This document shows positions 8,532 to 16,738 of a stretch of DNA of 64,000 bases, piece after piece. How positions within the stretch are numbered: position 1 is the stretch's first letter; each line of letters opens with the position of its first letter. Source of the DNA: Rhodospirillales bacterium (GTDB taxonomy: Bacteria > Pseudomonadota > Alphaproteobacteria > Rhodospirillales > Casp-alpha2); NCBI GenBank assembly GCA_017640505.1, contig JAEPQO010000004.1:248001-312000 (forward strand), read 5' to 3'. The position numbers and the translations under genes were made by a program. The notes beneath the pieces were generated by a model. The model had not been told where the DNA came from. It saw only the letters and a program-made list of their open reading frames with translations, and made no database searches.

Positions 8532-9071
8532 ATGAATGCGTTGAACGCCGAAAGTGCGACAGCCCCTTTTGTTGATCTGGCCCGTCTCCATGAACTGGAG
8601 GCCGATGACAAGATCATGGAATTCGCGGCGTTCATCAATCGCAACGCCGCCGGCATGCCGTTCCCGGATTACCGGACCATGGACCTGATGGAAATCGCGT
8701 CCCTGGTGAAGTTCATCTACGTGATCAGGGTGGAACCGAAGGACGGCAAGCGTCTCCTGTTTCACTTCTCGGGCACGGCGTTCAACGAGATTTACGAAAA
8801 GAACGTGCAGGGCCTATACCTCGAAGATTTTTACACCGGTGACAACCGGGATACCGTCATCGAGAACAACAACGCCATCATCGACGAGAAGCGTCCGTAC
8901 TACTTTGTGAATACCGCCGAGTTTATACAGCCGGAGTACGAGAAACGGCGCAAGATCAAGCGCCTCGGGGTGCCGTGTTCATCCGACGGCGAAACCGTCA
9001 ATTTCAGCATCGGTCTGGTCTATTTCGATATCCACGCCCGTGATGACGAGGATCTTCTGGTCCCTCTCTGA
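8532..9071 (+). CDS. Stand-alone PAS_5 domain protein (paralogue 1)
   Basis: A 179-residue soluble protein consisting essentially of one PAS_5 (PF07310-like) domain. Its core has FHFSGTAFNEIY where the paralogues have the RFWGT motif, then GLYLEDFYTGD and a C-terminal VPCSSDGETVNF (compare LPLSDDGETV in others). No effector domain is attached, so it may sense a ligand and signal by protein contact. It is the most divergent of eight copies in this window, replacing Trp in the FWGT motif with Ser. The ribosome site is weak. Function of the family is unknown. Confidence 0.7.
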   Translation: MNALNAESATAPFVDLARLHELEADDKIMEFAAFINRNAAGMPFPDYRTMDLMEIASLVKFIYVIRVEPKDGKRLLFHFSGTAFNEIYEKNVQGLYLEDFYTGDNRDTVIENNNAIIDEKRPYYFVNTAEFIQPEYEKRRKIKRLGVPCSSDGETVNFSIGLVYFDIHARDDEDLLVPL

Positions 9072-9170
9072 TACGCCCCTAGGCCGTGATGATGGTGCGC
9101 GTTATACTGCCGCGCAGCCGGTCCGCCAACAGGCCCGGCCACGATCCACATCTATGCCGGAATCCCGCAA

Positions 9171-10031
9171 ATGACGAACTTCACGATCCGCCCCGCTAGC
9201 GCCGATGAATTCGCCACAGCCGTCGACTGGGCCGCAGCGGAAGGCTGGAATCCGGGCCTCGACGATCTGGCCTCGTTTCACGCCACGGACCCGAACGGGT
9301 TCGTCATGGGATTCCTCGACGGCGTGCCCGTTTCATCGATCTCCGTGGTCAAGTATCCGGGCGGTTTCGGCTTTCTGGGCTTTTATATCGTGCACCCGGA
9401 TCACCGCGGCACCGGCCTCGGCATCCAGACATGGGACGCGGGGATGGCTTACCTGGCGGATGATACCGTCGGTCTCGACGGGGTCGTCGCGCAACAGGAC
9501 AACTACAAGAAAAGCGGTTTTGTGCTGGCCGGACGGAATATTCGCCACAGCGGCGTGCCTGCGCAGTTGGGGGCCGACGAACCCGGCCTCGAGATCTGCC
9601 CCGTCAACCGGTCGGACCTGCCGGCCATCACTGAATTCGACACCCGGCATTTTCCGGTCATGCGGCAGAGCTTCATCGAGGACTGGACACTCCCGCCGGA
9701 CGGCACCGCGCGCCACAGCCTGATCGCGCTCAGCGATGGCGAGATCGCCGGACTATGCACGGCGCGGCAATGTCGCGCCGGCTACAAGATCGGACCGCTG
9801 TTTGCGGAGAACGAGAACGTCGCGGCAGCGCTGTTCGATGCCATCTGCGCAACTTTGCCGGAAGGCGCCGAGGTCTCGCTGGATACGCCCGAAGACAACC
9901 CGGCCGCCGTTGCCATGGCGGTCCGTGCCGGGCTTCAGCCCGTATTCGAAACCGCGCGCATGTACCGCGGCGCCGATCCTGAACTACCGCTCGCGCGCAT
10001 CTTCGGCGTCACCACGTTCGAACTGGGGTAG
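9171..10031 (+). CDS. GNAT family N-acetyltransferase with second C-terminal domain
   Basis: The 286-residue protein has an N-terminal GNAT fold (residues ~1-130) with the acetyl-CoA loop region FYIVHPDHRGTGLGIQTWDAG, split here by its HRGTGLG phosphate-binding motif. The second half (~140-280) resembles the Acetyltransf_18 domain found after GNAT in this two-domain class, ending with RMYRGADPELPLARIFGVTTFELG-type sequence. Such enzymes acetylate an unknown amine in the cytoplasm. It ends 8 bases from the end of the convergent BON gene. Substrate not predictable. Confidence 0.8.
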   Translation: MTNFTIRPASADEFATAVDWAAAEGWNPGLDDLASFHATDPNGFVMGFLDGVPVSSISVVKYPGGFGFLGFYIVHPDHRGTGLGIQTWDAGMAYLADDTVGLDGVVAQQDNYKKSGFVLAGRNIRHSGVPAQLGADEPGLEICPVNRSDLPAITEFDTRHFPVMRQSFIEDWTLPPDGTARHSLIALSDGEIAGLCTARQCRAGYKIGPLFAENENVAAALFDAICATLPEGAEVSLDTPEDNPAAVAMAVRAGLQPVFETARMYRGADPELPLARIFGVTTFELG

Positions 10032-10039
10032 GCGGAACG

Positions 10040-10654
10040 TTATTCCTTGGGACGGACCTCGACATGCACCGTCAGCGACTGCGTGCCGTCGATCCCCTTG
10101 ATTACGCCTTTCGCCTTTTCGAGCTCGGCCGCCGACAGCGCACGGCCCATCAAATAGACGTGCCCGTGCACCGAGCGCCATCGGAAATTCCGGGAGCTGA
10201 CGCCCGACGCGTCCAGCAACTGCGCATCGATCTTGGTTTCAATCACCGTGTCATCGACGAAACCTTCGACCGAGCCTTTTTCGCGTTCGACCTTGGGGAT
10301 GACGCGAAGCTCGTTGTAGACCGTCTTGACGCCCTCGACCCCACGCGCCAGTTCGCCGGCCTTGGACTTGACCTCGGGCGTTTCGACGATCCCGGTCAGC
10401 ATCACGCGTTGCTCGTAGACGTCCGATGAAATGGAGATCACTTCCGAGCCCATCTTGTCGATGACGTCGGCGGCGATGGATGCCTTGATCTCGACGTCCT
10501 TGGCCGCGTCCTCGCTGGTACGGTCTTCGACCGCATGCTCGACCGCGCCCTTGACGATAGACAGCGGGTTGAGGTCCAGCGCCATGGCGGCAGGCGCGGA
10601 AAACAGGGCGCTCATCAGAACTAGGGAGGGGGCAAGGATTCGAATGGGCATCAT
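10040..10654 (-). CDS. BON-domain periplasmic protein (OsmY-like)
   Basis: A 204-residue protein. The start at 10654 (two ATGs in tandem) gives a signal peptide with hydrophobic core APSLVLMSALFSAPAAMA. After it come two BON domains, the first around residues 70-125 (YEQRVMLTGIVETPEVK) and the second around 135-200 (HGHVYLMGRALSAAELEKA). BON domains bind phospholipid or peptidoglycan surfaces, and OsmY-like proteins stabilise the envelope under stress. A longer reading frame adds 41 residues without a signal, so I reject it. Confidence 0.85.
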   Translation of the reverse strand: MMPIRILAPSLVLMSALFSAPAAMALDLNPLSIVKGAVEHAVEDRTSEDAAKDVEIKASIAADVIDKMGSEVISISSDVYEQRVMLTGIVETPEVKSKAGELARGVEGVKTVYNELRVIPKVEREKGSVEGFVDDTVIETKIDAQLLDASGVSSRNFRWRSVHGHVYLMGRALSAAELEKAKGVIKGIDGTQSLTVHVEVRPKE

Positions 10655-10745
10655 ATTTCTCGCGCATGGTTGAACGAACCCGAAAAGGCTAGCCCGCCCG
10701 CCGCCGCGCGTCCATCGGGGTTTGCGGGCAGCGCCCTGCCGCCGC

Positions 10746-10774
10746 AAAAAAACGGGTGGCACAACGGCCACCCG
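10746..10774 (-). terminator. Rho-independent terminator for the aminotransferase operon
   Basis: An 8-base perfect stem (10753-10760 with 10767-10774, CGGGTGGC/GCCACCCG) with a six-base loop. On the minus strand it is followed by seven T (10746-10752). It lies 34 bases after the stop of the aminotransferase gene, in the right orientation. Confidence 0.85.
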
Positions 10775-10807
10775 CAAGGTCCCACACTTTGGGGGGAAAC
10801 ATTCTGA

Positions 10808-12007
10808 TCAGGCGGCTGTTTTCACCGTCCCCGGCGCGGCTTCGGCCGTCGCACTGAAGCTTTTCACGGCGGCACCGGTCCCGGCGCCCGGCTCGAACGG
10901 AATGCCGACGTCACGCATCGCCATCTCGACACCGCCGAGCGCCTGCATGACCATGATCTCGTTGAGCCAGCCCAGGTGACCGATGCGGAACACCTTGCCC
11001 GCCACCTTCGAAAGCCCGGCGCCGAGCGACAGGTCGTAACGGTGATACGCCGTCTTGATCACGTCGTTGGCGTCGAAGCCTTCGGGAACGACGATCGCCG
11101 TGACCGTATCCGAATGCCATTCGGGTCCCTGGGCACAGTTGGAAAGCCCCCAGGCATCGACGGCGGCGCGCACCCCATCGGCCAGGCGGCGGTGCCGCTT
11201 GGCGACGTTGTCGAGACCTTCGTCGAGCAGCATATCCACGGACGCCCTGAGCCCGCGCAGCAGCGTGGCCGCCGGCGTGTACGGGAAGTACCCGTCGGCG
11301 TTGGTTTTCAGCATGTCGCCGAAATCGAAGAAGCATGTCGGCATCGTTGCCGTCGTCTTGGCCGCCAGCGCCTTCTGGCTGACACCGACGATGGCGAGAC
11401 CGGTCGGCATCATGAAACCCTTCTGAGAACCGGAAACGGCGACATCGACACCCCACTCTTCCATGCGGAACTCGAGGGACGCGATCGAACTGACGCCGTC
11501 GACGAACAGCAGCGCCGGATGGCCGAGGCCGTCGAGCACGCGGCGCACCGCGGCGACGTCGCTGGTGACGCCCGTTGCCGTTTCGTTGTGGCAGACGAGA
11601 ACCGCCTTGATCTTGTGTTCCTTGTCGGCGGCAAGGCGCGCTTCGTATTCATCGACCGGTACGCCGCGGCCCCATTCGACGTCGATCGCATCGACCTCGA
11701 GCCCGAAACGCTTGCAAAGATCGACCCATAGATAAGAGAACTGCCCGAACACCGATGCCAGCACCTTGTCGCCCGGTGAGAGCGTATTGGCGATCGCGGC
11801 TTCCCAGCCACCGGTGCCGGAACCCGGAAAGACGATGACGTGGCCGTTCTCGGTGCGGAAAACCTTTTTCAGGTCCTCCAGCAGCGGCTTGGTGAATGAC
11901 GGGAAATCCGGCGCACGGTGATCTTCCAGCGCGACGTCCATCGCCTGACGAACCTCGAACGGCATATTAGTCGGCCCCGGAACGGCAAGTCCTTTAAAAC
12001 CTGGCAT
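10808..12007 (-). CDS. sgaA: Serine--glyoxylate aminotransferase (class V, PLP-dependent)
   Basis: A 399-residue fold-type I aminotransferase. It begins with the family motif VPGPTNMPFEV, carries VFPGSGTGGWEAA, the PLP-pyridine Asp in FVDGVSSIASLEF, and the Schiff-base Lys196 in SGSQKGFMMP. Length and motifs match SgaA of the serine cycle, which converts serine and glyoxylate to hydroxypyruvate and glycine. It lies 40 bases downstream of a ketopantoate-reductase-like gene on the same strand and ends with a clear terminator. The reductase partner and the ScfR-type regulator suggest a role in glyoxylate or short-chain acyl metabolism. The family also includes purine transaminases and alanine-glyoxylate enzymes, so the substrate is fairly but not fully sure. 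Confidence 0.85.
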   Translation of the reverse strand: MPGFKGLAVPGPTNMPFEVRQAMDVALEDHRAPDFPSFTKPLLEDLKKVFRTENGHVIVFPGSGTGGWEAAIANTLSPGDKVLASVFGQFSYLWVDLCKRFGLEVDAIDVEWGRGVPVDEYEARLAADKEHKIKAVLVCHNETATGVTSDVAAVRRVLDGLGHPALLFVDGVSSIASLEFRMEEWGVDVAVSGSQKGFMMPTGLAIVGVSQKALAAKTTATMPTCFFDFGDMLKTNADGYFPYTPAATLLRGLRASVDMLLDEGLDNVAKRHRRLADGVRAAVDAWGLSNCAQGPEWHSDTVTAIVVPEGFDANDVIKTAYHRYDLSLGAGLSKVAGKVFRIGHLGWLNEIMVMQALGGVEMAMRDVGIPFEPGAGTGAAVKSFSATAEAAPGTVKTAA

Positions 12008-12047
12008 TTGTTATCTCCTCGACGCTTATGGTTGTCGGTCAGGCCGC

Positions 12048-13100
12048 TCAGGCGATCTGCCGGTTGTTGTTGGCTAGTTGCGCATTCACGGTTTCCGCAA
12101 TGCGCATGAAGTCTTCGTTGGCGATGCCGAGCGAGCGGGCAATCTCGTGGACCAGCAAATCGACACGTTCAATGAACGGCGCCCCCGCATCGACCGCGCG
12201 CGCGGCCGACGACGGTTTCAGCAGGTTTTCGGCCGCGGCTGCATACTTCTCGAACGGCACGGCATCGGCTGCATCGGCGCCGAGACGCCGGGTCAGGTCG
12301 GTGACGGCGTCGTAAATCCGCCTCGACAGGTCCAGGTCGCCGTGCACCGCGTCGCGGATGCTGATCGGCGCGCCCTCGGTGATGCAGCGGTAATTGCCGG
12401 CGAGCAGCATGCTCCACTTGGCGAACGGGACGAACAGCGAGTCGAACACCCGTAGCTTCACGGGCACGTCCTTGCCGTCGAGGCGCACCGAATCGATATC
12501 CGCGGCCAGCACCCTGAGCTTGTCGTTCGCCGCTTCGTTGCCGAACACGGCGGCCTTGAAGTTGGTCGGCAGGCCGACGTGCAGCACGTTGGCTTTTTCG
12601 TCGGGCGGGCGGAACGCCTGCGGGTCGGGGCTGCAGAGCGACACCAGATCCGGATCGAAGTGATCCCAGACGCGCGCATTCGAGTAGCAGGCATCGAGCT
12701 TCGTGCAGTCGAGACCGGGGATCCGCTTCAGGTACGCCAGCGGCGGCATGTTCATGATCGAGAGGCTGGGGATGCCGGCGTCGGCGATACGGATCAGCAG
12801 GGTCCAGATCTCGTGCGCACAGTACTGCGGCTCCTGCATGGCGAGGCAGACGAGATCGTAGTTCGTGGCGATGACCTCTTCCGGCGTTTTCGCATCGATA
12901 CGGCCGGGCAGGTCGCGCGAACGAATCGCACGGTGCGTCTCTTCACCCTTCAGGCGAACGCGAACCTCCGTGCCTTCGTCATTGATCAGATCGGCTGTCT
13001 GCCGGCGGCAGACGAGCGTGACGTCGTGACCCGCCATGGCCAGCTTGGTCCCGAACAGCGACCCGTATGAGGCCCCCAGGATAAGAACTTTGTACGGCAT
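12048..13100 (-). CDS. Ketopantoate reductase (ApbA/PanE)-like oxidoreductase
   Basis: The start at 13100 is preceded by GGGGAGAAAGAG and gives a 350-residue protein opening with KVLILGASYGSLFGTKLAMAGHDVTLV, whose GASYGSLFG is a Rossmann dinucleotide-binding loop (second Gly replaced by Tyr-Gly). The rest is helical as in the 6-phosphogluconate dehydrogenase-like C-terminal domain, with SMLLAGNYRCITEG in the active-site region. It is longer than true PanE (~300) and the N-terminal motif is unusual, so the substrate is probably another 2-keto acid. Hydroxypyruvate or tartronate semialdehyde would fit the adjacent sgaA, but this is inference. Confidence 0.7.
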   Translation of the reverse strand: MPYKVLILGASYGSLFGTKLAMAGHDVTLVCRRQTADLINDEGTEVRVRLKGEETHRAIRSRDLPGRIDAKTPEEVIATNYDLVCLAMQEPQYCAHEIWTLLIRIADAGIPSLSIMNMPPLAYLKRIPGLDCTKLDACYSNARVWDHFDPDLVSLCSPDPQAFRPPDEKANVLHVGLPTNFKAAVFGNEAANDKLRVLAADIDSVRLDGKDVPVKLRVFDSLFVPFAKWSMLLAGNYRCITEGAPISIRDAVHGDLDLSRRIYDAVTDLTRRLGADAADAVPFEKYAAAAENLLKPSSAARAVDAGAPFIERVDLLVHEIARSLGIANEDFMRIAETVNAQLANNNRQIA

Positions 13101-13122
13101 CTCTTTCTCCCCTCCGTGGTAT

Positions 13123-13134
13123 GTGGTATACCAC
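13123..13134. promoter_or_regulatory. 12-base palindrome in the divergent regulator/reductase promoter
   Basis: GTGGTATACCAC is a perfect palindrome, and its left half GTGGTAT is also repeated directly 7 bases upstream. It sits 23 bases upstream of the reductase start and ~140 bases upstream of the divergent ScfR-type regulator, so it is a plausible operator. The remainder of the gap up to 13274 is strongly AT-rich and should hold both promoters. Confidence 0.45.
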
Positions 13135-13274
13135 CAAAGTGCAGGCGGCGGTGTACCGGACGACAGGACCCTAGCCGCGCATTTGGCGGAAATCATTTGA
13201 TTTCGTGTTTATGTGTTGATTGTTAATTTTACTTTTTATATTTTTGTAATATTGTAAATAGTCGAGACCTGCCC

Positions 13275-14687
13275 ATGCGAACCCGTAAAACCCTTGTCGG
13301 GCCTAGGCTTCGTCAGCTTCGGCGGCAGCACAAGCAAACCCAGGCTGAGATGGCGGAAGCCCTCGGCATCTCGGTGTCCTATGTCAATTTGCTGGAAAAC
13401 AACCAGCGCTCGCTGTCCGTTCAGGTCCTGATGAACCTGGCCGATGTTTACGGCGTCGACTGGCGGGACATCATCAAGGACGAAGAATCGACCCTGTTGG
13501 CCGATATCAGGAGCGCCGTCCGCGACCCCCTGTTCGACGGCGACGCACCCGACCTGCAGGAACTCCGCGCCGCCATCGATCACGCGCCGAAACTGGTCGA
13601 ACAGTTCCTGCAACTACATCGCTCGCACCGGTCCGCGCTCGACAAACTGACCCGCGTCGGCGGCGAACGCATGCCGGAGGATCTTCTGGCGCTTTCGCCG
13701 GAAACCGTGATCCACGACTTCTTCCGCAACTATTCGAACTATTTTCACGACCTCGAACGCGCGGCGGAGGGCCTGCGCACGGAGGAACCCTGCGACGCCG
13801 ACGATGTCTATCCGATGCTGAAGGCGCGCCTGTCCCGCAAGCACGGCATCCGCGTGCGCACTGCCGCCGTCGAGGAAATGGGCGATGCGCTCCGGATTTA
13901 CGACGAGGACGAAGACATCATTCATCTGTCGGAGGCGCTCGATCACCAGAACAGGGTGTTCCAGCTCGCCCACGTCATCTGCCTGCTCGAATTCGGCGAT
14001 GTGGTCGAGATGCTGACCGCCAACAGCGGGCTGCGTTCGGAGAGCAGCATCGCGCGCTGCCACGTGGAACTCGCCAACTATTTTGCGGCGGCGCTGCTCA
14101 TGCCGTATGCACAATTTTACAAGGTGGCGGAAGACACGCGCTATGACGTCGACCGCATCGCCGCCGTTTTCGCCACGTCGTTCGAACAGGTGTGTCAGCG
14201 CCTCACGGCCCTGCAGCGTGACGGCGCGCGCGGCGTGCCGTTCTTTTTTCTTCGCGTCGACAAGGCCGGCAACGTCACCAAGCGTTTCAACTCGACGTCG
14301 TTCCACCTCGCCGAATACGGCGGCGCGTGCCCAGTGTGGAACATTCACACGTCGTTCCGCACACCCGGGGTCATCATTCCCCAGTTCGTCGAACTGCCGG
14401 ACGGCGCACGTTTCTTCACCATCAGCCGCACCACCGAGCGGCCGGTGTTCAGCCGCGAAACGCAGGACCGCCGCCTTGCCCTGTCGCTCGGCTGCGAGCT
14501 GAAGCACGCCCACCGCCTCGCCTACTCGGCGTCGTTCAACACCGAAGACAACTCGCTTTTCAGCCCGATCGGCATCAACTGCCATCTGTGCCCGCGTCAC
14601 AATTGTTCGCAGCGCGCGCACCAGCCGATGATGATGGAGCTGCCGATCGACACCAACCGGCGCGGCAACACGCGCTACGAGAGCTGA
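13275..14687 (+). CDS. ScfR/RamB-type XRE regulator (short-chain fatty acyl regulator family)
   Basis: A 470-residue regulator. Residues ~8-65 form an XRE helix-turn-helix (RLRQLRRQHKQTQAEMAEAL, then SVSYVNLLENNQRSLS). The middle (~170-300) is an IrrE/DUF955-like fold lacking the HExxH protease motif, as is usual in this family. The C-terminal ScfR domain ends in a cysteine cluster INCHLCPRHNCSQRAHQP, possibly metal- or redox-binding. Relatives (RamB, PrpR-like) control acetate, propionate or glyoxylate pathways in response to acyl-CoA. It is divergent from the reductase-sgaA operon, its likely target. Confidence 0.85.
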   Translation: MRTRKTLVGPRLRQLRRQHKQTQAEMAEALGISVSYVNLLENNQRSLSVQVLMNLADVYGVDWRDIIKDEESTLLADIRSAVRDPLFDGDAPDLQELRAAIDHAPKLVEQFLQLHRSHRSALDKLTRVGGERMPEDLLALSPETVIHDFFRNYSNYFHDLERAAEGLRTEEPCDADDVYPMLKARLSRKHGIRVRTAAVEEMGDALRIYDEDEDIIHLSEALDHQNRVFQLAHVICLLEFGDVVEMLTANSGLRSESSIARCHVELANYFAAALLMPYAQFYKVAEDTRYDVDRIAAVFATSFEQVCQRLTALQRDGARGVPFFFLRVDKAGNVTKRFNSTSFHLAEYGGACPVWNIHTSFRTPGVIIPQFVELPDGARFFTISRTTERPVFSRETQDRRLALSLGCELKHAHRLAYSASFNTEDNSLFSPIGINCHLCPRHNCSQRAHQPMMMELPIDTNRRGNTRYES

Positions 14688-14750
14688 CGCAGACAGTGAA
14701 AGCCGCCGGTTTCGCTTGGCAGGAAATCCAATGTCGGCATACCCTCAAAC

Positions 14751-15314
14751 ATGCTCGCCGCATCTCACCGTAAGTTCGCAACAGCCCTGGCCATCGTAAT
14801 GGCCATGCTTGCCGGCGCGCCGGCCGTCGTGCGTGCCCAGGACGTGTTCGACCGGCTTCAAGGCGAGCAGATGTCGATCTTCGATTACGGGATCAAACGG
14901 CTTCGTAGCGCGGCACTGCAGATCCTGCCCCAGCTCCAGAGCGACGACCAGTTGCGGGCGCAGTCCGAAGTGCATTTCGATCCGGACAAACGCCTGATCA
15001 GCATCAACTTCATTCTGCCGTCCCGTCAGCCGGACGCGACCCCGGCCGCCTGCTGGGAACGCCGGGCACTTGCCATTCGGGCATTGTTCTTCATCGGCGG
15101 CACGTCGTACCTCGTTCCTGTCAGCAATGAACAGCGGGTCATTCGGCGCCTCGGTGCCATGTTCACCAAGGAACCGATCCAGATCGGCAATACGGTGCAG
15201 GCCACCGGGGAAAGGCTTGCCGAATTGACCCGGCTCAGGGTCACCATCCCGACACCGGGCAGCGCGACGCCGCTGTTCTGCGAGGCAGGCGTCGCCGAGC
15301 TCCGCCCCAGGTAA
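14751..15314 (+). CDS. Hypothetical secreted protein
   Basis: A 187-residue protein with a good signal peptide (hydrophobic core LAIVMAMLAGAPAVV, cleavage near RAQD). The mature region has no domain I recognise; two cysteines (in AACWERR and PLFCEAG) could form a disulfide in the periplasm. It follows the ScfR regulator by 63 bases on the same strand and precedes the iron locus, with no strong tie to either. Confidence 0.6.
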   Translation: MLAASHRKFATALAIVMAMLAGAPAVVRAQDVFDRLQGEQMSIFDYGIKRLRSAALQILPQLQSDDQLRAQSEVHFDPDKRLISINFILPSRQPDATPAACWERRALAIRALFFIGGTSYLVPVSNEQRVIRRLGAMFTKEPIQIGNTVQATGERLAELTRLRVTIPTPGSATPLFCEAGVAELRPR

Positions 15315-15365
15315 AGTTCGCGCCGTCTCGCCCCGGCCCCGCACCCCGTCATCAAAAAAACTTCT

Positions 15366-15386
15366 AAATGAGAATGATTTTCACTT
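15366..15386. promoter_or_regulatory. Fur-like box 1 upstream of the DUF2325 gene
   Basis: The stretch AATGAGAATGATTTTCACTT resembles one Fur half (GAGAATGAT) followed by a weak second half. It is ~90 bases upstream of the DUF2325 start and ~30 bases upstream of a better box, suggesting tandem operators. Confidence 0.5.
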
Positions 15387-15417
15387 GCATGATGATCCTG
15401 AATGCGTAGAGTTACCT

Positions 15418-15436
15418 GAGAATGATTATCAATATC
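15418..15436. promoter_or_regulatory. Fur-like box 2 upstream of the DUF2325/imelysin operon
   Basis: GAGAATGATTATCAATATC matches 16 of 19 positions of the classical Fur consensus. It lies 38 bases upstream of the DUF2325 start, where a repressor would block transcription. In alphaproteobacteria this could be Fur or Mur, with Irr or RirA as alternatives. Confidence 0.7.
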
Positions 15437-15473
15437 ATTCTTTGCGGAAGATCGAGGCAAGGGGAGTTCGATC

Positions 15474-16688
15474 ATGTGCGAGGCCTGTGCGAGCGATATC
15501 CAGCCCGCCGCCACCAAGGCGGGCCGCCGCAAGATCTGGGATCTCAGTGACGGCTGGCATTGCTCCATCGTCGGCACGTGCCTGACGCTTCGCGATCTTC
15601 GGGCACTGGGCCGCAAGCTCGGCCTGGAGCCGAAGCCGGGCTTCCCCGTCGACTACCAGCTGCATGGACACTTCGTCGGCCATGCGGCGAACCGCAACAA
15701 GACGTCGAAGTTTTTGAATTCACTACTCGATCGTAAGCATGCGTCGGCAATCCGCAGGCTTGCGAAAGCTTCCTCCCCTGATGATCTCACCCGTGCATGG
15801 GAGGAAGCGCTCGAGGCCGGGGATATTCCGGGCCCGTTCTGGGCCTTGATGAGCCATCCGGATACCCCGGCAAGGCTGGCGGAACGCATGTTCGCTGACG
15901 TGCACATGCTCTCTCACCTTGTCGGCGCGAGCAATCGCGCCGACATCCGCCGCCTGAACGAGCTTGAAGAAGGCATGGCCGAGGCGCGCGAGGAACGCGA
16001 TCGCGAACGGCGCCACCACGCCGAGCGCATGGCCGAAAAATCGCGCGCCATCGAAGACCTCGAAGCGCGCCTCGCCGAAAACGCCGGCGGACAGATGCCG
16101 CAGATGCGCATCGCCGACGCAACGGCACTCGAAGCCGGCGCGACGGAAGCCGACACCATCCTCGCCGAGAACAAATCCCTCCGTGCCGAACTTGATGCCC
16201 GCGACCGCGAGATCGAGCGCCTGACACAAATGATCGACGGACTCCGTACCGAAGCGGCCGATGTCGAAAACGCACTCAATAACCTGCACCCGCCCGCCAA
16301 CGATGCCGGCGCGTTGCCCGCCGCCGGTCCCGATCTGGCCGGGCGCTGCATTCTCTATGTCGGCGGCCGGCCGCAGTCGGTGAACCGCTACCGCCAGCTG
16401 CTTCAGAACTGGAATGCGGAACTTCTCCACCACGACGGCGGACAGGAGAAATCGATTCATGAACTGGCGAGTGCCATCGCACGCGCCGATACGGTCGTGT
16501 TCCCGTGCGACTGCGTCAGCCACGACGCCGTCTGCAACGTCAAGAAGCTGTGCCGGCAATTGATGAAGACCTACGTGCCGCTACGCACAAGCGGATTGGC
16601 ACCGCTGGTTGCCGCGCTGCATGGGCAGATTGATATCGTCGAGGCGCAGACGGACGACGGTCCCGCCGAACAATACGGCATCAACTGA
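15474..16688 (+). CDS. DUF2325 domain protein, iron-regulated operon leader
   Basis: A 404-residue soluble protein. The N-terminal third carries Cys pairs (CEAC) and an HCSIVGTCLTLRDL region; residues ~160-280 are a long coiled coil rich in Glu/Arg; the C-terminal ~110 residues are a DUF2325 domain (RCILYVGGRPQSVNRYRQLL, then VVFPCDCVSHDAVCNVKKLC). DUF2325 has a Rossmann-like shape of unknown role. The start at 15474 has AAGGGGAG upstream. It is the first gene after tandem Fur-like boxes and ends 50 bases before the imelysin gene, so it is probably an iron-controlled member of that operon. Confidence 0.8.
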   Translation: MCEACASDIQPAATKAGRRKIWDLSDGWHCSIVGTCLTLRDLRALGRKLGLEPKPGFPVDYQLHGHFVGHAANRNKTSKFLNSLLDRKHASAIRRLAKASSPDDLTRAWEEALEAGDIPGPFWALMSHPDTPARLAERMFADVHMLSHLVGASNRADIRRLNELEEGMAEAREERDRERRHHAERMAEKSRAIEDLEARLAENAGGQMPQMRIADATALEAGATEADTILAENKSLRAELDARDREIERLTQMIDGLRTEAADVENALNNLHPPANDAGALPAAGPDLAGRCILYVGGRPQSVNRYRQLLQNWNAELLHHDGGQEKSIHELASAIARADTVVFPCDCVSHDAVCNVKKLCRQLMKTYVPLRTSGLAPLVAALHGQIDIVEAQTDDGPAEQYGIN

Positions 16689-16738
16689 GGAGGACGTCTC
16701 CACTCTCACACTTCCACCAAGACCAAGGAACGATTGCC

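Noticed and set aside
10040-10777. Longer start for the BON protein at 10777
   Set aside because: It would add 41 Arg/Pro-rich residues in front of a clear signal peptide; the tandem ATG at 10654 gives a proper exported protein.
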